A DNA stretch of 64,000 nt from Haliscomenobacter hydrossis DSM 1100 (lineage in GTDB: Bacteria > Bacteroidota > Bacteroidia > Chitinophagales > Saprospiraceae), in NCBI RefSeq assembly GCF_000212735.1, contig NC_015510.1, forward strand, positions 3,560,315 to 3,624,314. Reading direction: 5' to 3'. Both the position numbers and the translations under genes were made by a program. Positions 8,522 through 16,760 of this stretch are shown here, piece after piece. The notes under the pieces were generated by a model, which was given only the letters and a program-made list of their open reading frames with translations, had not been told where the DNA came from and did no database searches. How positions within the stretch are numbered: position 1 is the first letter of the stretch; each line of letters begins with the position of its first letter.

Positions 8522-9541
8522 ATGCGCACTTATTCTTTTTATATCTGTTCTTTTCTGCTGTTTGTCGGCTTGATTTCGGGCTGTGTTAACAACAATAACA
8601 ACAGCGATAGCAATAGCGACAACAAGGCGGACCTTGCTCAAACCCTGAATGGAACGGATTGGAGCTTTTACATGATCGAAGAAGAGGGAAAAAAGATATC
8701 TGCTCCCGCCGGGCTAAAAATCAACATGGCCTTTTTGGAAGGCAAATTGAATGGGACTGCTACTTGCAACAACTATTCAGCCCCCTATTCCATTGTTGAT
8801 GAAACAATTAAAGTAGGTGAAGTTTGGGCTACTGAAAAATTCTGTGACAATGAAAACTGGGATGCCCGCTTTTTAAGTGCCATTAAAACTGCTGCAACTT
8901 GTGAAGTGAAGGGGGAACTGCTTACGATGGTTTGTGCAAATGGAACCAAACTGAGCTTCAGCAAACGCACCCTGGCCAGTATAACGGGTAGTGAAGCTAC
9001 CAACGCTGCTCCTTTAGATGATTTGCTCAATTTGTTCCCGAATCTGGCTCCTAACCAGATGCACCTATACAGTATTTTGGTGGGCACCAATATTGATGTT
9101 TATCCTTTTGTTGGAGAAACCATCCAACCCAATATGTACGAACTTTTTGACCCAAACAGTGCTTCTGTATTTCGACAGGCAACTATGCTTGGTGCCTATG
9201 CCATTGGCAAATTGGACGACATGTACATCCTGAGGGTGCCCGGAAATAAAGGCTCCAATTCGATTACCTTATACACACGCAAAGGCGACAAACTGGTGGT
9301 CGAAATGCCCCTGGCCCTGGCCAATGATGAACCTTCTGTAAACATTCAACAGGATGCCTGGCTGAGAGACCTTGACAAAGATGGCAAAACTGAAATCATT
9401 GTGCGCCAGATCAGCGCTCCGGCAGGTGGGGTTGCTCAAGATGTCATTCGCGTTTTTGGAAAAGCTGCCGATGGGTCTTACCAGCCTTCACCAAGGTTGC
9501 GGGTACAGATAGGTGAATATCCGTTGGAGAAGTTAAAATAG
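8522..9541 (+). CDS. META/HslJ-domain lipoprotein with C-terminal extension
   Basis: 339 residues from the ATG at 8522, chosen because it begins a lipoprotein signal (FVGLISGC) and lies just after the mapped promoter; earlier ATGs at 8435 and 8507 lie at or before the expected transcript start. A low-complexity Asn/Ser/Asp linker follows the lipid-attachment Cys, then a META domain (LNGTDWSFY to about residue 150; GTATCNNYSAPYS motif) related to heat-shock protein HslJ. The C-terminal half (about 165-339) contains DLDKDGKTEIIVRQ, an integrin-like Ca-binding loop of FG-GAP type. It probably sits in the outer membrane; role unknown. Confidence 0.8.
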   Translation: MRTYSFYICSFLLFVGLISGCVNNNNNSDSNSDNKADLAQTLNGTDWSFYMIEEEGKKISAPAGLKINMAFLEGKLNGTATCNNYSAPYSIVDETIKVGEVWATEKFCDNENWDARFLSAIKTAATCEVKGELLTMVCANGTKLSFSKRTLASITGSEATNAAPLDDLLNLFPNLAPNQMHLYSILVGTNIDVYPFVGETIQPNMYELFDPNSASVFRQATMLGAYAIGKLDDMYILRVPGNKGSNSITLYTRKGDKLVVEMPLALANDEPSVNIQQDAWLRDLDKDGKTEIIVRQISAPAGGVAQDVIRVFGKAADGSYQPSPRLRVQIGEYPLEKLK

Positions 9542-9579
9542 GAGGATTTTATTCCTCACTTGATGATGATTGACCCAAA

Positions 9580-9617
9580 AAAATGGGAAGTAAAACCACC
9601 GTCTTACTTCCCATTTT
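9580..9617. terminator. Bidirectional terminator between convergent genes
   Basis: Perfect 14-base arms AAAATGGGAAGTAA (9580-9593) and TTACTTCCCATTTT (9604-9617) with a 10-base loop. T-rich or A-rich flanks on both sides allow use by the META lipoprotein (+) and clpX (-). Confidence 0.8.
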
Positions 9618-9643
9618 ATATTTTCACTGTATAGTTTGTAGAC

Positions 9644-10921
9644 TTACGCCGCCTTCAACTGTCCCAATTTAGACCGACTCAATTTCTCCAGCGCGTAATC
9701 CGCATCGATCATCAACTTGCGCACATCCGGCGTAGAAGGCAATTCAAACATGGCATCAGTCATGATCGCTTCACAAATGGAGCGCAGACCGCGGGCACCC
9801 AGGTTGAATTCCAGCGCCTTGGTGGCAATGAACTCGATGGCATCATCGGCAAAGCTCAATTCAATACCTTCCAGTTCAAACAATTTTTGGTACTGGCGCA
9901 GCAAGGAGTTACGTGGCTCGGAAAGGATGCGCTTGAGCGTTGGCAAGTCCAGGGGATCCAGGTAGGTAAGCACGGGCAAACGACCAATCAACTCCGGAAT
10001 GAGGCCAAAACCTTTCAAATCCTGGTGGGTGATGTATTGCAGGAGATTATCGCGGTCGATCCGCTCTTTTTCGCTGGCTTTAAACCCAATAACCTGGGTG
10101 TTCACCCGGCGGGCAATGATCTTTTCGATGCCGTCGAAAGCGCCCCCACAAATGAAGAGGATGTTTTCGGTGTTGACCTTAACCAGTTTTTGTTCCGGGT
10201 GCTTGCGCCCACCTTGCGGGGGCACGTTTACATCCGTTCCCTCCAGCATCTTGAGCAGGGCTTGTTGCACCCCTTCTCCGGATACGTCGCGGGTAATCGA
10301 GGGGTTGTCCCCTTTGCGGGCAATTTTGTCAATCTCATCGATGTACACAATGCCGCGCTCAGCAGACGCTACATCATAATCGCAGACTTGCAACAAACGA
10401 CTGAGGATACTTTCTACATCTTCGCCCACGTAACCCGCTTCGGTAAATACCGTAGCATCTACAATGGCAAAGGGAACGTTAAGGTACTTGGCAATGGTTT
10501 TGGCCAGGAGGGTTTTACCCGTACCCGTGCGTCCAACCAAGACAATATTGGATTTTTCGATCTCCACATCATCGCTGATGTGCTGACCTAATCTTTTGTA
10601 GTGGTTGTACACCGCTACCGAAAGAAATTTTTTGGCATCATCCTGGCCAATGACGTATTGATCCAGGTGTACCTTGATGTCTTTGGGGGTAATCGCCGGA
10701 TTGAATTGGAAATTACCGCCCTTTTCTTTAGGGGCCGGAGCCTCCGCATTGGGGTTTTTGCGATCGTAGAGTTCTTCCTGTATGATATCGTAAGCTTGCT
10801 CTACGCATACTTCACAGATATGCGCGTTAATGCCTGCAATAAGCATTTGCGTTTCGGCTTTGTCCCGACCACAGAAAGAACAGCTATAGGTTTGTCTGCC
10901 TTTGTTGCGCATTTTCATCAC
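9644..10921 (-). CDS. clpX: ATP-dependent Clp protease ATP-binding subunit ClpX
   Basis: 425 residues, the usual ClpX length. N-terminal zinc-binding domain with CSFCG and CEVC; Walker A GRTGTGKT; Walker B and sensor regions ([11 protein letters not shown]); [10 protein letters not shown] region. ClpX is a hexameric AAA+ unfoldase that recognises tagged proteins and feeds them to ClpP. It lies directly downstream of clpP on the same strand, completing the tig-clpP-clpX order common in bacteria. The start is at 10921 (MMKMRNKG); the second or third Met is equally possible. Confidence 0.97.
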   Translation of the reverse strand: MMKMRNKGRQTYSCSFCGRDKAETQMLIAGINAHICEVCVEQAYDIIQEELYDRKNPNAEAPAPKEKGGNFQFNPAITPKDIKVHLDQYVIGQDDAKKFLSVAVYNHYKRLGQHISDDVEIEKSNIVLVGRTGTGKTLLAKTIAKYLNVPFAIVDATVFTEAGYVGEDVESILSRLLQVCDYDVASAERGIVYIDEIDKIARKGDNPSITRDVSGEGVQQALLKMLEGTDVNVPPQGGRKHPEQKLVKVNTENILFICGGAFDGIEKIIARRVNTQVIGFKASEKERIDRDNLLQYITHQDLKGFGLIPELIGRLPVLTYLDPLDLPTLKRILSEPRNSLLRQYQKLFELEGIELSFADDAIEFIATKALEFNLGARGLRSICEAIMTDAMFELPSTPDVRKLMIDADYALEKLSRSKLGQLKAA

Positions 10922-10926
10922 TGATT

Positions 10927-10962
10927 AGTTTCGGAGCACGAAAGGATTCGTGCTCCAAAACT
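10927..10962 (-). promoter_or_regulatory. Strong hairpin in the clpP-clpX intergenic gap
   Basis: Perfect 10-base arms GGAGCACGAA (10933-10942) and TTCGTGCTCC (10947-10956) around a 4-base loop, extendable by AGTTT/AAACT outside one mismatch. It lies between the clpP stop and the clpX start and lacks a following T-run. It is more likely an mRNA processing or attenuation site than a full terminator; that is inference. Confidence 0.6.
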
Positions 10963-10966
10963 AAAA

Positions 10967-11677
10967 TTAAGAATTATTCCGCGGATTATTGCGAACCAAT
11001 ACTTCATCAATCAAACCATACTCTTTCGCCTCGGTAGAAGTCATCCAGTTGTCGCGGTCACAATCCTTCTCAATGGCCTCGTAAGTTTGGCCAGTATGTT
11101 GGGCCATGATCTCGTACAACTCCTTCTGATTTTCCTTGATCAGCTTGTAGTAGATTTCCATCTCCGTCACCTGGCCTTGCATTCCGCCCAGCGGTTGGTG
11201 AATCATCACGCGGCTGTGGCTCAGCGCTGAACGTTTGCCTTTGGTACCTGCGCACAGCAACACTGCACCCATTGAGGCGGCAATACCCGTACAGATGGTG
11301 GCTACGTCTGGCTGTACATACTGCATGGTATCGTACATGCCCAAACCGGCAAATACCGAACCACCAGGGCTGTTGATGAACATTTGCACGTCGCGCTTGG
11401 GGTCGGTAGACTCCAAAAACAGCAGCTGTGCCTGGATGACGTTGGCTACATAATCGGTAACCTGAACCCCCAGGAAGATGATGCGGTCCATCATCAGACG
11501 AGAGAATACATCCAGTCCCACTATATTCATCTGGCGCTCTTCAATCACGTTAGGCGTAAAAGCTTGGATGTTGGGGTAGGCATAAGCGGTAGATAGTTCC
11601 GCGTACTTTTCAAGGTGCATGCTACTCATACCGAGGTGTTTGGTAGCATACTTCATGAATTCATCCTTGTGAAACAT
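10967..11677 (-). CDS. clpP: ATP-dependent Clp protease proteolytic subunit ClpP
   Basis: 236 residues from the ATG at 11677; the frame extends to 11719 but the extra 14 residues have no family match. The catalytic triad is visible: Ser in AASMGAVLL, His in MIHQPLGG, and Asp in the DRDNWM segment. ClpP forms the barrel-shaped serine protease that partners with ClpX. Its N-terminus is about 35 residues longer than E. coli ClpP, which may be a propeptide; a start at the following ATG (MKYATKHL) is also possible. Confidence 0.95.
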   Translation of the reverse strand: MFHKDEFMKYATKHLGMSSMHLEKYAELSTAYAYPNIQAFTPNVIEERQMNIVGLDVFSRLMMDRIIFLGVQVTDYVANVIQAQLLFLESTDPKRDVQMFINSPGGSVFAGLGMYDTMQYVQPDVATICTGIAASMGAVLLCAGTKGKRSALSHSRVMIHQPLGGMQGQVTEMEIYYKLIKENQKELYEIMAQHTGQTYEAIEKDCDRDNWMTSTEAKEYGLIDEVLVRNNPRNNS

Positions 11678-11765
11678 AGGTTGTAATTTTTTCAGGATAT
11701 AACATCGCCCAACATACAAGGGTTGAAGCTAGATCAGATATTTCGCATCTGCATAGACACGTAGC

Positions 11766-11801
11766 AAGCCCCAAAGGTTACAGATGCTGCCTTTGGGGCT
11801 T
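11766..11801 (-). terminator. Terminator hairpin after tig
   Basis: Arms AAGCCCCAAAGG (11766-11777) and CCTTTGGGGCTT (11790-11801), 12 perfect pairs, just downstream of the trigger factor stop and before clpP. It could reduce read-through from tig into clpP. Confidence 0.65.
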
Positions 11802-11812
11802 ACAAATAAAAT

Positions 11813-13228
11813 TTATTCTTCTTCTCCCAGAATGTCTGCTTCGGCCTGTTGAGTTTGGGCTTCCACTTGGGCCTGACGAATGATTTCAACGAATTCTTCT
11901 TCTGGAATTGGCTTCAGATTGATGGTTACCACGGCGTTGATGGCTGCTTGTAATTTATCGAGCAATACCTCATCGCCCGCCTGGTCTACTTGCTTTTCAT
12001 CTTGCAACAGGCGCTCCACCATTCCGTTGATCAAGGTCATGTCGTTGAGTTGACCCCCAAAATAGGACAGTACGCGGTTGGCAAAGTACGCCTTTAAATC
12101 GTCTTCAGTGACCTGAATGCCGAATTGGCGCGCTGCTTTGTTGCGGATCAATGACCATTGCAAACTTTTGGTGAAAGACTCAAAACCCTTTTCTACACTT
12201 TCAGGCGTAGCATTTTCATTTGATGCAAGCACCCAACGCTTGAGGAAGGCCCCGGGAAGCGGAAGTTGATTTTCTTCCAGGAGTTTTTCCTGTAAATCGC
12301 GGAACAATAAAGCGTTGGCCTGTTGGTCAAAAAATTGGCCGTAATCTTTGCGAATGGCGGCGTAAGCTTCTTCTTCATTGCTTACCCGGCCCTCCCCAAA
12401 ATAGGTATTGTAAAACTCTTCACCCATTTCGGCAGATTCAATCCGGCTCGCTTCCTCAATGGTAATCTGGAACACCCGCTCGTTGATTTCGCGTTCGTCT
12501 TCTTTTTCCAATCCAAGAAAATAGCGGCGCACAAAATCTTCGTCACGGTCTTTTTCGAGGGCAAAAACATCCATTTTCAGGGTGTCTCCAACTTTATGGC
12601 TCAGCAGAATGGCTTTGGCCCCGTCCTCAGCATTGTCGAGCAACAAGCTGAAATTGTGCTCAATGCCCCCTTCTTTGGCGCTATCGCCGTCCAGCTCCAC
12701 CAGCTGTAACTTAAGCATGTCTTCAGCCTGAATCTCTGCTTCCGATACAATACGTTTGCCAAAACGTTTGCGGGCTTTCAGTAACTCTTCTTCTACCCGT
12801 TCGTCTGAAATTTCAACAGCGTATTTTTCGTATACACTACTGGCGTCCAAACCTTTAATTTCAAATTCAGGCGCTAAACCCAAATCAAATTTGAAAATAT
12901 AGTCGGTAACCTGGATGGGATCAAGATCTACTTCCGGATGATTTTCAGAAGGCAATGGCTGACCCAATACTTCCAGTTTATTTTCAATGATGTGATCGTA
13001 GAGCTGGCGTTGCAGCGAATCATTTACGATATCTGCCAACAAGCCTTTCCCATAAAGCTTGCGCAACATTCCGTCAGGTGTCTTCCCTTTGCGGAAACCC
13101 TTCATTTGCGCTTTTTCACGATATTTAGCGAGTTCGGATTTCAGTTTGTTTTCAACCTCCGCCTTTTCCAGGGTAATGGTGAGTACGGAATTTAGATTGT
13201 CGATCTCCTCTCTGACAACATTCGGCAT
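11813..13228 (-). CDS. tig: Trigger factor (ribosome-associated chaperone/PPIase)
   Basis: 471 residues from the ATG at 13228 (MPNVVREEIDN); the frame is open to 13342 but the extra 38 residues are hydrophobic and not part of the family. The N-terminal ribosome-binding domain has the signature FRKGKTP (G-F-R-x-G-x-x-P loop) at about residue 44. A divergent FKBP-like middle domain and a long helical C-terminal domain follow. It shields nascent chains at the ribosome exit. It is first in the tig-clpP-clpX cluster. The C-terminus ends in an acidic tail (ILGEEE). Confidence 0.93.
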   Translation of the reverse strand: MPNVVREEIDNLNSVLTITLEKAEVENKLKSELAKYREKAQMKGFRKGKTPDGMLRKLYGKGLLADIVNDSLQRQLYDHIIENKLEVLGQPLPSENHPEVDLDPIQVTDYIFKFDLGLAPEFEIKGLDASSVYEKYAVEISDERVEEELLKARKRFGKRIVSEAEIQAEDMLKLQLVELDGDSAKEGGIEHNFSLLLDNAEDGAKAILLSHKVGDTLKMDVFALEKDRDEDFVRRYFLGLEKEDEREINERVFQITIEEASRIESAEMGEEFYNTYFGEGRVSNEEEAYAAIRKDYGQFFDQQANALLFRDLQEKLLEENQLPLPGAFLKRWVLASNENATPESVEKGFESFTKSLQWSLIRNKAARQFGIQVTEDDLKAYFANRVLSYFGGQLNDMTLINGMVERLLQDEKQVDQAGDEVLLDKLQAAINAVVTINLKPIPEEEFVEIIRQAQVEAQTQQAEADILGEEE

Positions 13229-13380
13229 AATCGCAATAGATTTATAGAAATTCAAAAAAAGTGTGCAGGTGAATAGACTCGTCGCAACAAGGCTATGAGA
13301 AATGTAGAAGCAAAAATGATTACTCATTCCCAACCTGTGCAATCAGCATTTTTGCACAGCAATACGTTATTATAATAATG

Positions 13381-13462
13381 TGCGGGTAGAGGGACTCGAA
13401 CCCCCACGCCTTGCGGCACCAGATCCTAAGTCTGGCGCGTCTACCAATTTCGCCATACCCGC
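13381..13462 (-). tRNA. tRNA-Leu (anticodon UAG)
   Basis: Read on the minus strand, the 82-base gene starts GCGGGTATGGCGAAATTGG and ends TACCCGCA, giving a 7-base acceptor stem. The anticodon arm is CCAGA-CTTAGGA-TCTGG, anticodon TAG. A long variable arm (GTGCCGCAAGGCGT) marks it as class II tRNA-Leu. The T-arm has GGTTCGAGTCC. CCA is not encoded. Confidence 0.95.
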
Positions 13463-13532
13463 TGGTTGGACTTTTAAAGCCGATTTTAAACGTTATGCCC
13501 TCCTTTGGGCACCCCTTTTTAAAAAAGCGTTG

Positions 13533-13540
13533 CAAAGATA
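13533..13540 (-). promoter_or_regulatory. -7 box TATCTTTG for tRNA-Leu
   Basis: Reverse complement reads TATCTTTG (TAnnTTTG), about 70 bases before the tRNA 5' end. No clear -33 element is visible. Confidence 0.45.
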
Positions 13541-13618
13541 AATTCTTTTTTGTAATTTCAGTGATTCTTGCACGAATATTTGTTTTTGCGACGGTGCATA
13601 AAAGGCTGATTTTTTTGT

Positions 13619-13626
13619 TAGCTTTG
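13619..13626 (+). promoter_or_regulatory. -7 box TAGCTTTG for the RelA/SpoT gene
   Basis: TAGCTTTG matches TAnnTTTG 57 bases before the RSH start codon. The -33 region is not clear. Confidence 0.45.
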
Positions 13627-13683
13627 TACACTTAGCCTATTGAGAAATCCCATGATTAGAAAACCAGGAAAAAGAGAGCCGCT

Positions 13684-15904
13684 ATGGCAGAACTACTGAC
13701 AATACACGACGAGGAAAAGAAGCTGATTCAGGATGCCTATCGACAGTTGTTGCGGTCCATTAAATCCGATATGGATGAGGATGACAGCAAAATGATTCGT
13801 AAAGCATACGAAATGGCGGTGCAGGCCCACTCCGAACAACGGCGCAAATCGGGTGAGCCCTACATTTTGCACCCCATTGCCGTGGCGCGCATCTGCTCAG
13901 AGGAAATTGGTTTGGGGCCTACTGCTATTGCTTGTGCACTATTGCACGATGTTGTAGAAGATACCGACATTACCCTGGATGAAATTGAACTGGAATTTGG
14001 CCAACGGGTACGCAAAATTGTCGATGGTTTGACCAAATTGGACAATGCCTACAACGCCGAAAGCCCACAAGCCGAAAACTTTAAAAAGGTATTGTCGACC
14101 CTCGTAGAAGATGTCCGGGTGGTCTTGATTAAAATGGCTGACCGTCTGCACAACATGCGGACACTAGGTTCCATGCCCCGCCACAAACAACTGAAAATAG
14201 CGGCGGAAACCAGCTACATGTATGTCCCACTGGCACACCGCCTGGGTTTGTACAACATCAAAACCGAGTTTCAGGATCTGTGTATGAAAATCATCGATCC
14301 CGAAAATTACCGTTTGGTGGCCGACAAACTTAAAGTCACCAAACGCGACCGGGAGCAGTACATCGAAGAATTCATCAATCCACTATACGAAAAACTGGAA
14401 GAGGCCAAAATCAAAGCCCACATCTACGGACGGCCAAAATCCATCTACTCCATTTGGAACAAGCTGAATACCAAAAAGGTCCCCTTTGAAGAAATTTACG
14501 ACCTTTTTGCCATCCGCATTGTAATCGATGCACCGCCCGAAAAGGAAAAACTGAAGTGTTGGCAGGCGTATTCCATCGTAACGGATGTGCACACCCCACT
14601 TCCTGAACGCTTGAAGGACTGGATCACCATGCCTAAATCCAATGGGTACGAGTCACTGCATACCACGGTGATTGGCCCCGGCGGACGTTATGTTGAGGTG
14701 CAAATCCGTACCGAACGGATGGACGAAATTTCTGAACGGGGTTATGCCGCGCATTGGAAATACAAGGGGGTAAACAACCAACCCGACGTATACGAGCGCT
14801 GGTTGGACAGTGTACGCGAAGTGCTGGATGACCCCAATAGTGACGCGATTGAATTCATGACCGACTTCAAGAACAATAGTTTGTTCCAGGAAGAGGTCTA
14901 TGTGTATACCCCGAAAGGGGACATGAAAATGTTGCCCAAAGGTGCTACGGCTTTGGATTTTGCCTTCAACATCCATACCGATATTGGCTACCATTGCATC
15001 TCCATCAAGGTAAACAATAAGTTGGTCCCCATGGGCTACAAGCTCATCAATGGAGACCAAATCCAGGTGTTTACCAGTAAAAACCAGAAACCAACCGAAG
15101 ATTGGCTCAAAATGGTGGCCACGGGCAAGGCCAAAGCCAAAATTCGTTCGGTGATGAAGGAGGAGCGCCGCAGGAAGGGGGAAATTGGCAAAGAAGCCCT
15201 CGAACGCAAACTGCGCAACCTCAAAGTTGACTTTGAAGAAAGTATCGAAACCTTGCTCAAGTACTTCAACTTGACCTCAAAAATCGATCTGTTTTACATG
15301 ATCGCGATTGAGGACAAAACCATCGCCGAAATTTTTCGCAAGTTTCGGGTCGAAAACAACAAACTGCTGGAGATTGATGCCGAACTCCACAAACCGGTGG
15401 TGGAGGCCATTGAAATTCACCATGAGCAATTGCGCAAACCAGGGGTTAAAGCGCGCCTGATGATCAATGGAGAACCCGCCGAGCGCTTTGAATATGCCTT
15501 TGCGACTTGTTGCAATCCGGTACAAGGCGACGATATTTTTGCGTATTTGACAGGCCAGTGCCGGCCTGAAGATTCACCGTTCAAAATGCCCCAATGCCTT
15601 ACATTTGATGGCGCAATACGGTTATCGGATCATGAAAGCCGAGTGGGAAATCAGCAATGATGTCAGCTTCCTGGCCGAGCTCAAAATTACCGGAGTTGAT
15701 GAAGGGGTAGGCGTAATCGAACGCTTGACCCACCAGCTTTCCAGCCAACTTGGCCTCAACATCCGCAAGTTTACCATCGAAGGCGATGAAGGTTATTTTG
15801 AAGGCACCATCAAATTAATGGTAAAAAATACCCAACAATTAGAGCGTGCCATGCAGGAATTACAAAACCTGGACAATATTTCAACTGTTACTAGAGTGAG
15901 TTAA
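13684..15904 (+). pseudogene. RelA/SpoT homologue (ppGpp synthetase/hydrolase) with a +1 frameshift
   Basis: The first frame (13684-15660) carries an HD hydrolase domain with HDVVEDT and HNMRTL, a synthetase domain with RPKSIYSIWNKL, DLFAIRIV and GYESLHTTV, and a TGS domain (VYVYTPKGD to about residue 460). At about 15553 one extra G (ACAGGCCAGT where ACAGCCAGT would keep frame) shifts the frame: the expected zinc-finger region, ending HRSKCPN, and the ACT domain continue in the next frame to 15904. Repaired, the protein would be about 740 residues, the usual RSH length. As read, the product is 658 residues with a 40-residue aberrant tail, and the ACT part is a separate ORF from an ATG at 15605. 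A sequencing error in a GG is the simplest explanation. If real, both catalytic domains are intact but regulation by the C-terminal domains would be lost. Confidence 0.9.
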
Positions 15905-15997
15905 GGGTTCGGGGGTTCGAAGTTCGAGGGTTCAAGCGGTCGCCGAGCGTAGTCGAGGTGCCCGCTTGAACCCCCGAACTCCCGAACCCCCGAACCC
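15905..15997. repeat. Inverted tandem-word element (GTTCGAGG type) with a second repeat in the loop
   Basis: Arm one (15905-15939) is four to five copies of GGGTTCGA-like words; arm two (15963-15997) is the reverse complement (CCCCCGAACTCCCGAAC...). The loop carries GCCGAGCGTAGTCGAGGTGCC, close to an interspersed repeat I know from many bacterial genomes (GAGCGtAGTCGAagTG type). It starts directly after the RSH stop and ends just before the Fur-family gene. Confidence 0.85.
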
Positions 15998-16014
15998 ACA
16001 AAACCTGTTAAAAA

Positions 16015-16500
16015 ATGTCAGACAACAAACTCGAGGATACCATCCGTGAGGTAAAAAGTATTTTTTCAGCGCACCTGGAACAACATGCGCTGCGAAAAAC
16101 CCCAGAACGTTACGCCATTTTGGAAGAGATTTATAAGCGAAGCGACCACTTTGATGCTGAAGCGCTATATATCCACATGAAAAATCAGAACTATCGGGTG
16201 AGCCGCGCCACAGTGTACAATACCCTGGAGTTGTTGGTGATTTGTGATTTGGTGAAAAAACACCAGTTTGGGAAAAACCTGGCCCAGTACGAAAAATCTT
16301 ATGGCTTCAAGCAACACGACCACCTGATTTGTGTGGATTGTGGCAAGGTGCTCGAATTTTGTGACCCGCGCATCCAAAACATCAAAAACATGATGGGCGA
16401 TTTGCTCAAATTCAAAGTGCTGCACCATTCGCTTAATTTATATGGGCATTGTGAAGGCAGTTGTGAGGAGAAGTTGAAGAGTTCAGCGTTGAAAAGTTGA
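16015..16500 (+). CDS. Fur-family metal- or peroxide-responsive repressor
   Basis: 161 residues. N-terminal winged helix ([14 protein letters not shown]; the recognition helix region [12 protein letters not shown] is the Fur signature) and a dimerisation domain with [15 protein letters not shown], which contains the His cluster and the CxxC structural zinc site. A second, looser Cys pair is CEGSC near the end. Which of Fur, PerR or Zur it is cannot be settled from sequence alone. The last ten residues (KLKSSALKS) and the stop codon are read from the GTTGA-type repeat that begins at 16471, so its C-terminus is repeat-derived. Confidence 0.9.
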   Translation: MSDNKLEDTIREVKSIFSAHLEQHALRKTPERYAILEEIYKRSDHFDAEALYIHMKNQNYRVSRATVYNTLELLVICDLVKKHQFGKNLAQYEKSYGFKQHDHLICVDCGKVLEFCDPRIQNIKNMMGDLLKFKVLHHSLNLYGHCEGSCEEKLKSSALKS

Positions 16501-16634
16501 AGAGAAGTCTAAAAGTTGGGAAGTTGATAAGACCATTTTACAATGGCTCTTGCGCCATGTAAAAGCTCAAAAGAGGATTTCCAATATGGCACTACCCACA
16601 ACTTTTCAACTTTTCAACTACAAACTTTTCAACT
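16471..16634. repeat. Inverted tandem-word element (GTTGAAAA type)
   Basis: Arm one (16471-16527) has repeated AAGTTGA words; arm two (16599-16634) has CAACTTTTCAACTTTTCAAC. The arms are imperfect and separated by about 70 bases. Arm one overlaps the 3' end of the Fur-family gene and provides its TGA. Confidence 0.8.
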
Positions 16635-16703
16635 ATTCTCCCTACATTGTGCCGTTAAATTTATTCAGCACAAAATGGCTCTTCAGCCTAAGTACTAACC
16701 ATT

Positions 16704-16741
16704 GAGAACCTAACCGACCATCACTTGGTCAGTTAGGTTCT
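16704..16741 (+). promoter_or_regulatory. Leader hairpin upstream of purA
   Basis: Arms AGAACCTAACCGACC and GGTCAGTTAGGTTCT pair over 15 positions with one mismatch around a 7-8 base loop, ending 19 bases before the purA ATG, followed by TATAATTTAT. It could terminate or attenuate transcription from upstream, or control purA; nothing resembling a known purine riboswitch core was seen. Confidence 0.6.
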
Positions 16742-16760
16742 TATAATTTATACACACCTT

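Noticed and set aside
9887-10591. 234-codon plus-strand frame opposite clpX
   Set aside because: clpX is complete on the minus strand with zinc finger and Walker motifs.
13684-15660. Programmed frameshift in the RelA/SpoT gene
   Set aside because: No slippery heptamer or recoding signal lies at the shift; RSH genes are not known to use one. An extra base or sequencing error fits better.
15905-16000. CRISPR array (regular short repeats)
   Set aside because: Words are 7-9 bases, directly adjacent, without unique spacers, and mirrored as an inverted arm. No cas genes.
16635-16760. Purine riboswitch before purA
   Set aside because: Only a simple hairpin is visible; there is no three-way junction and no conserved core.
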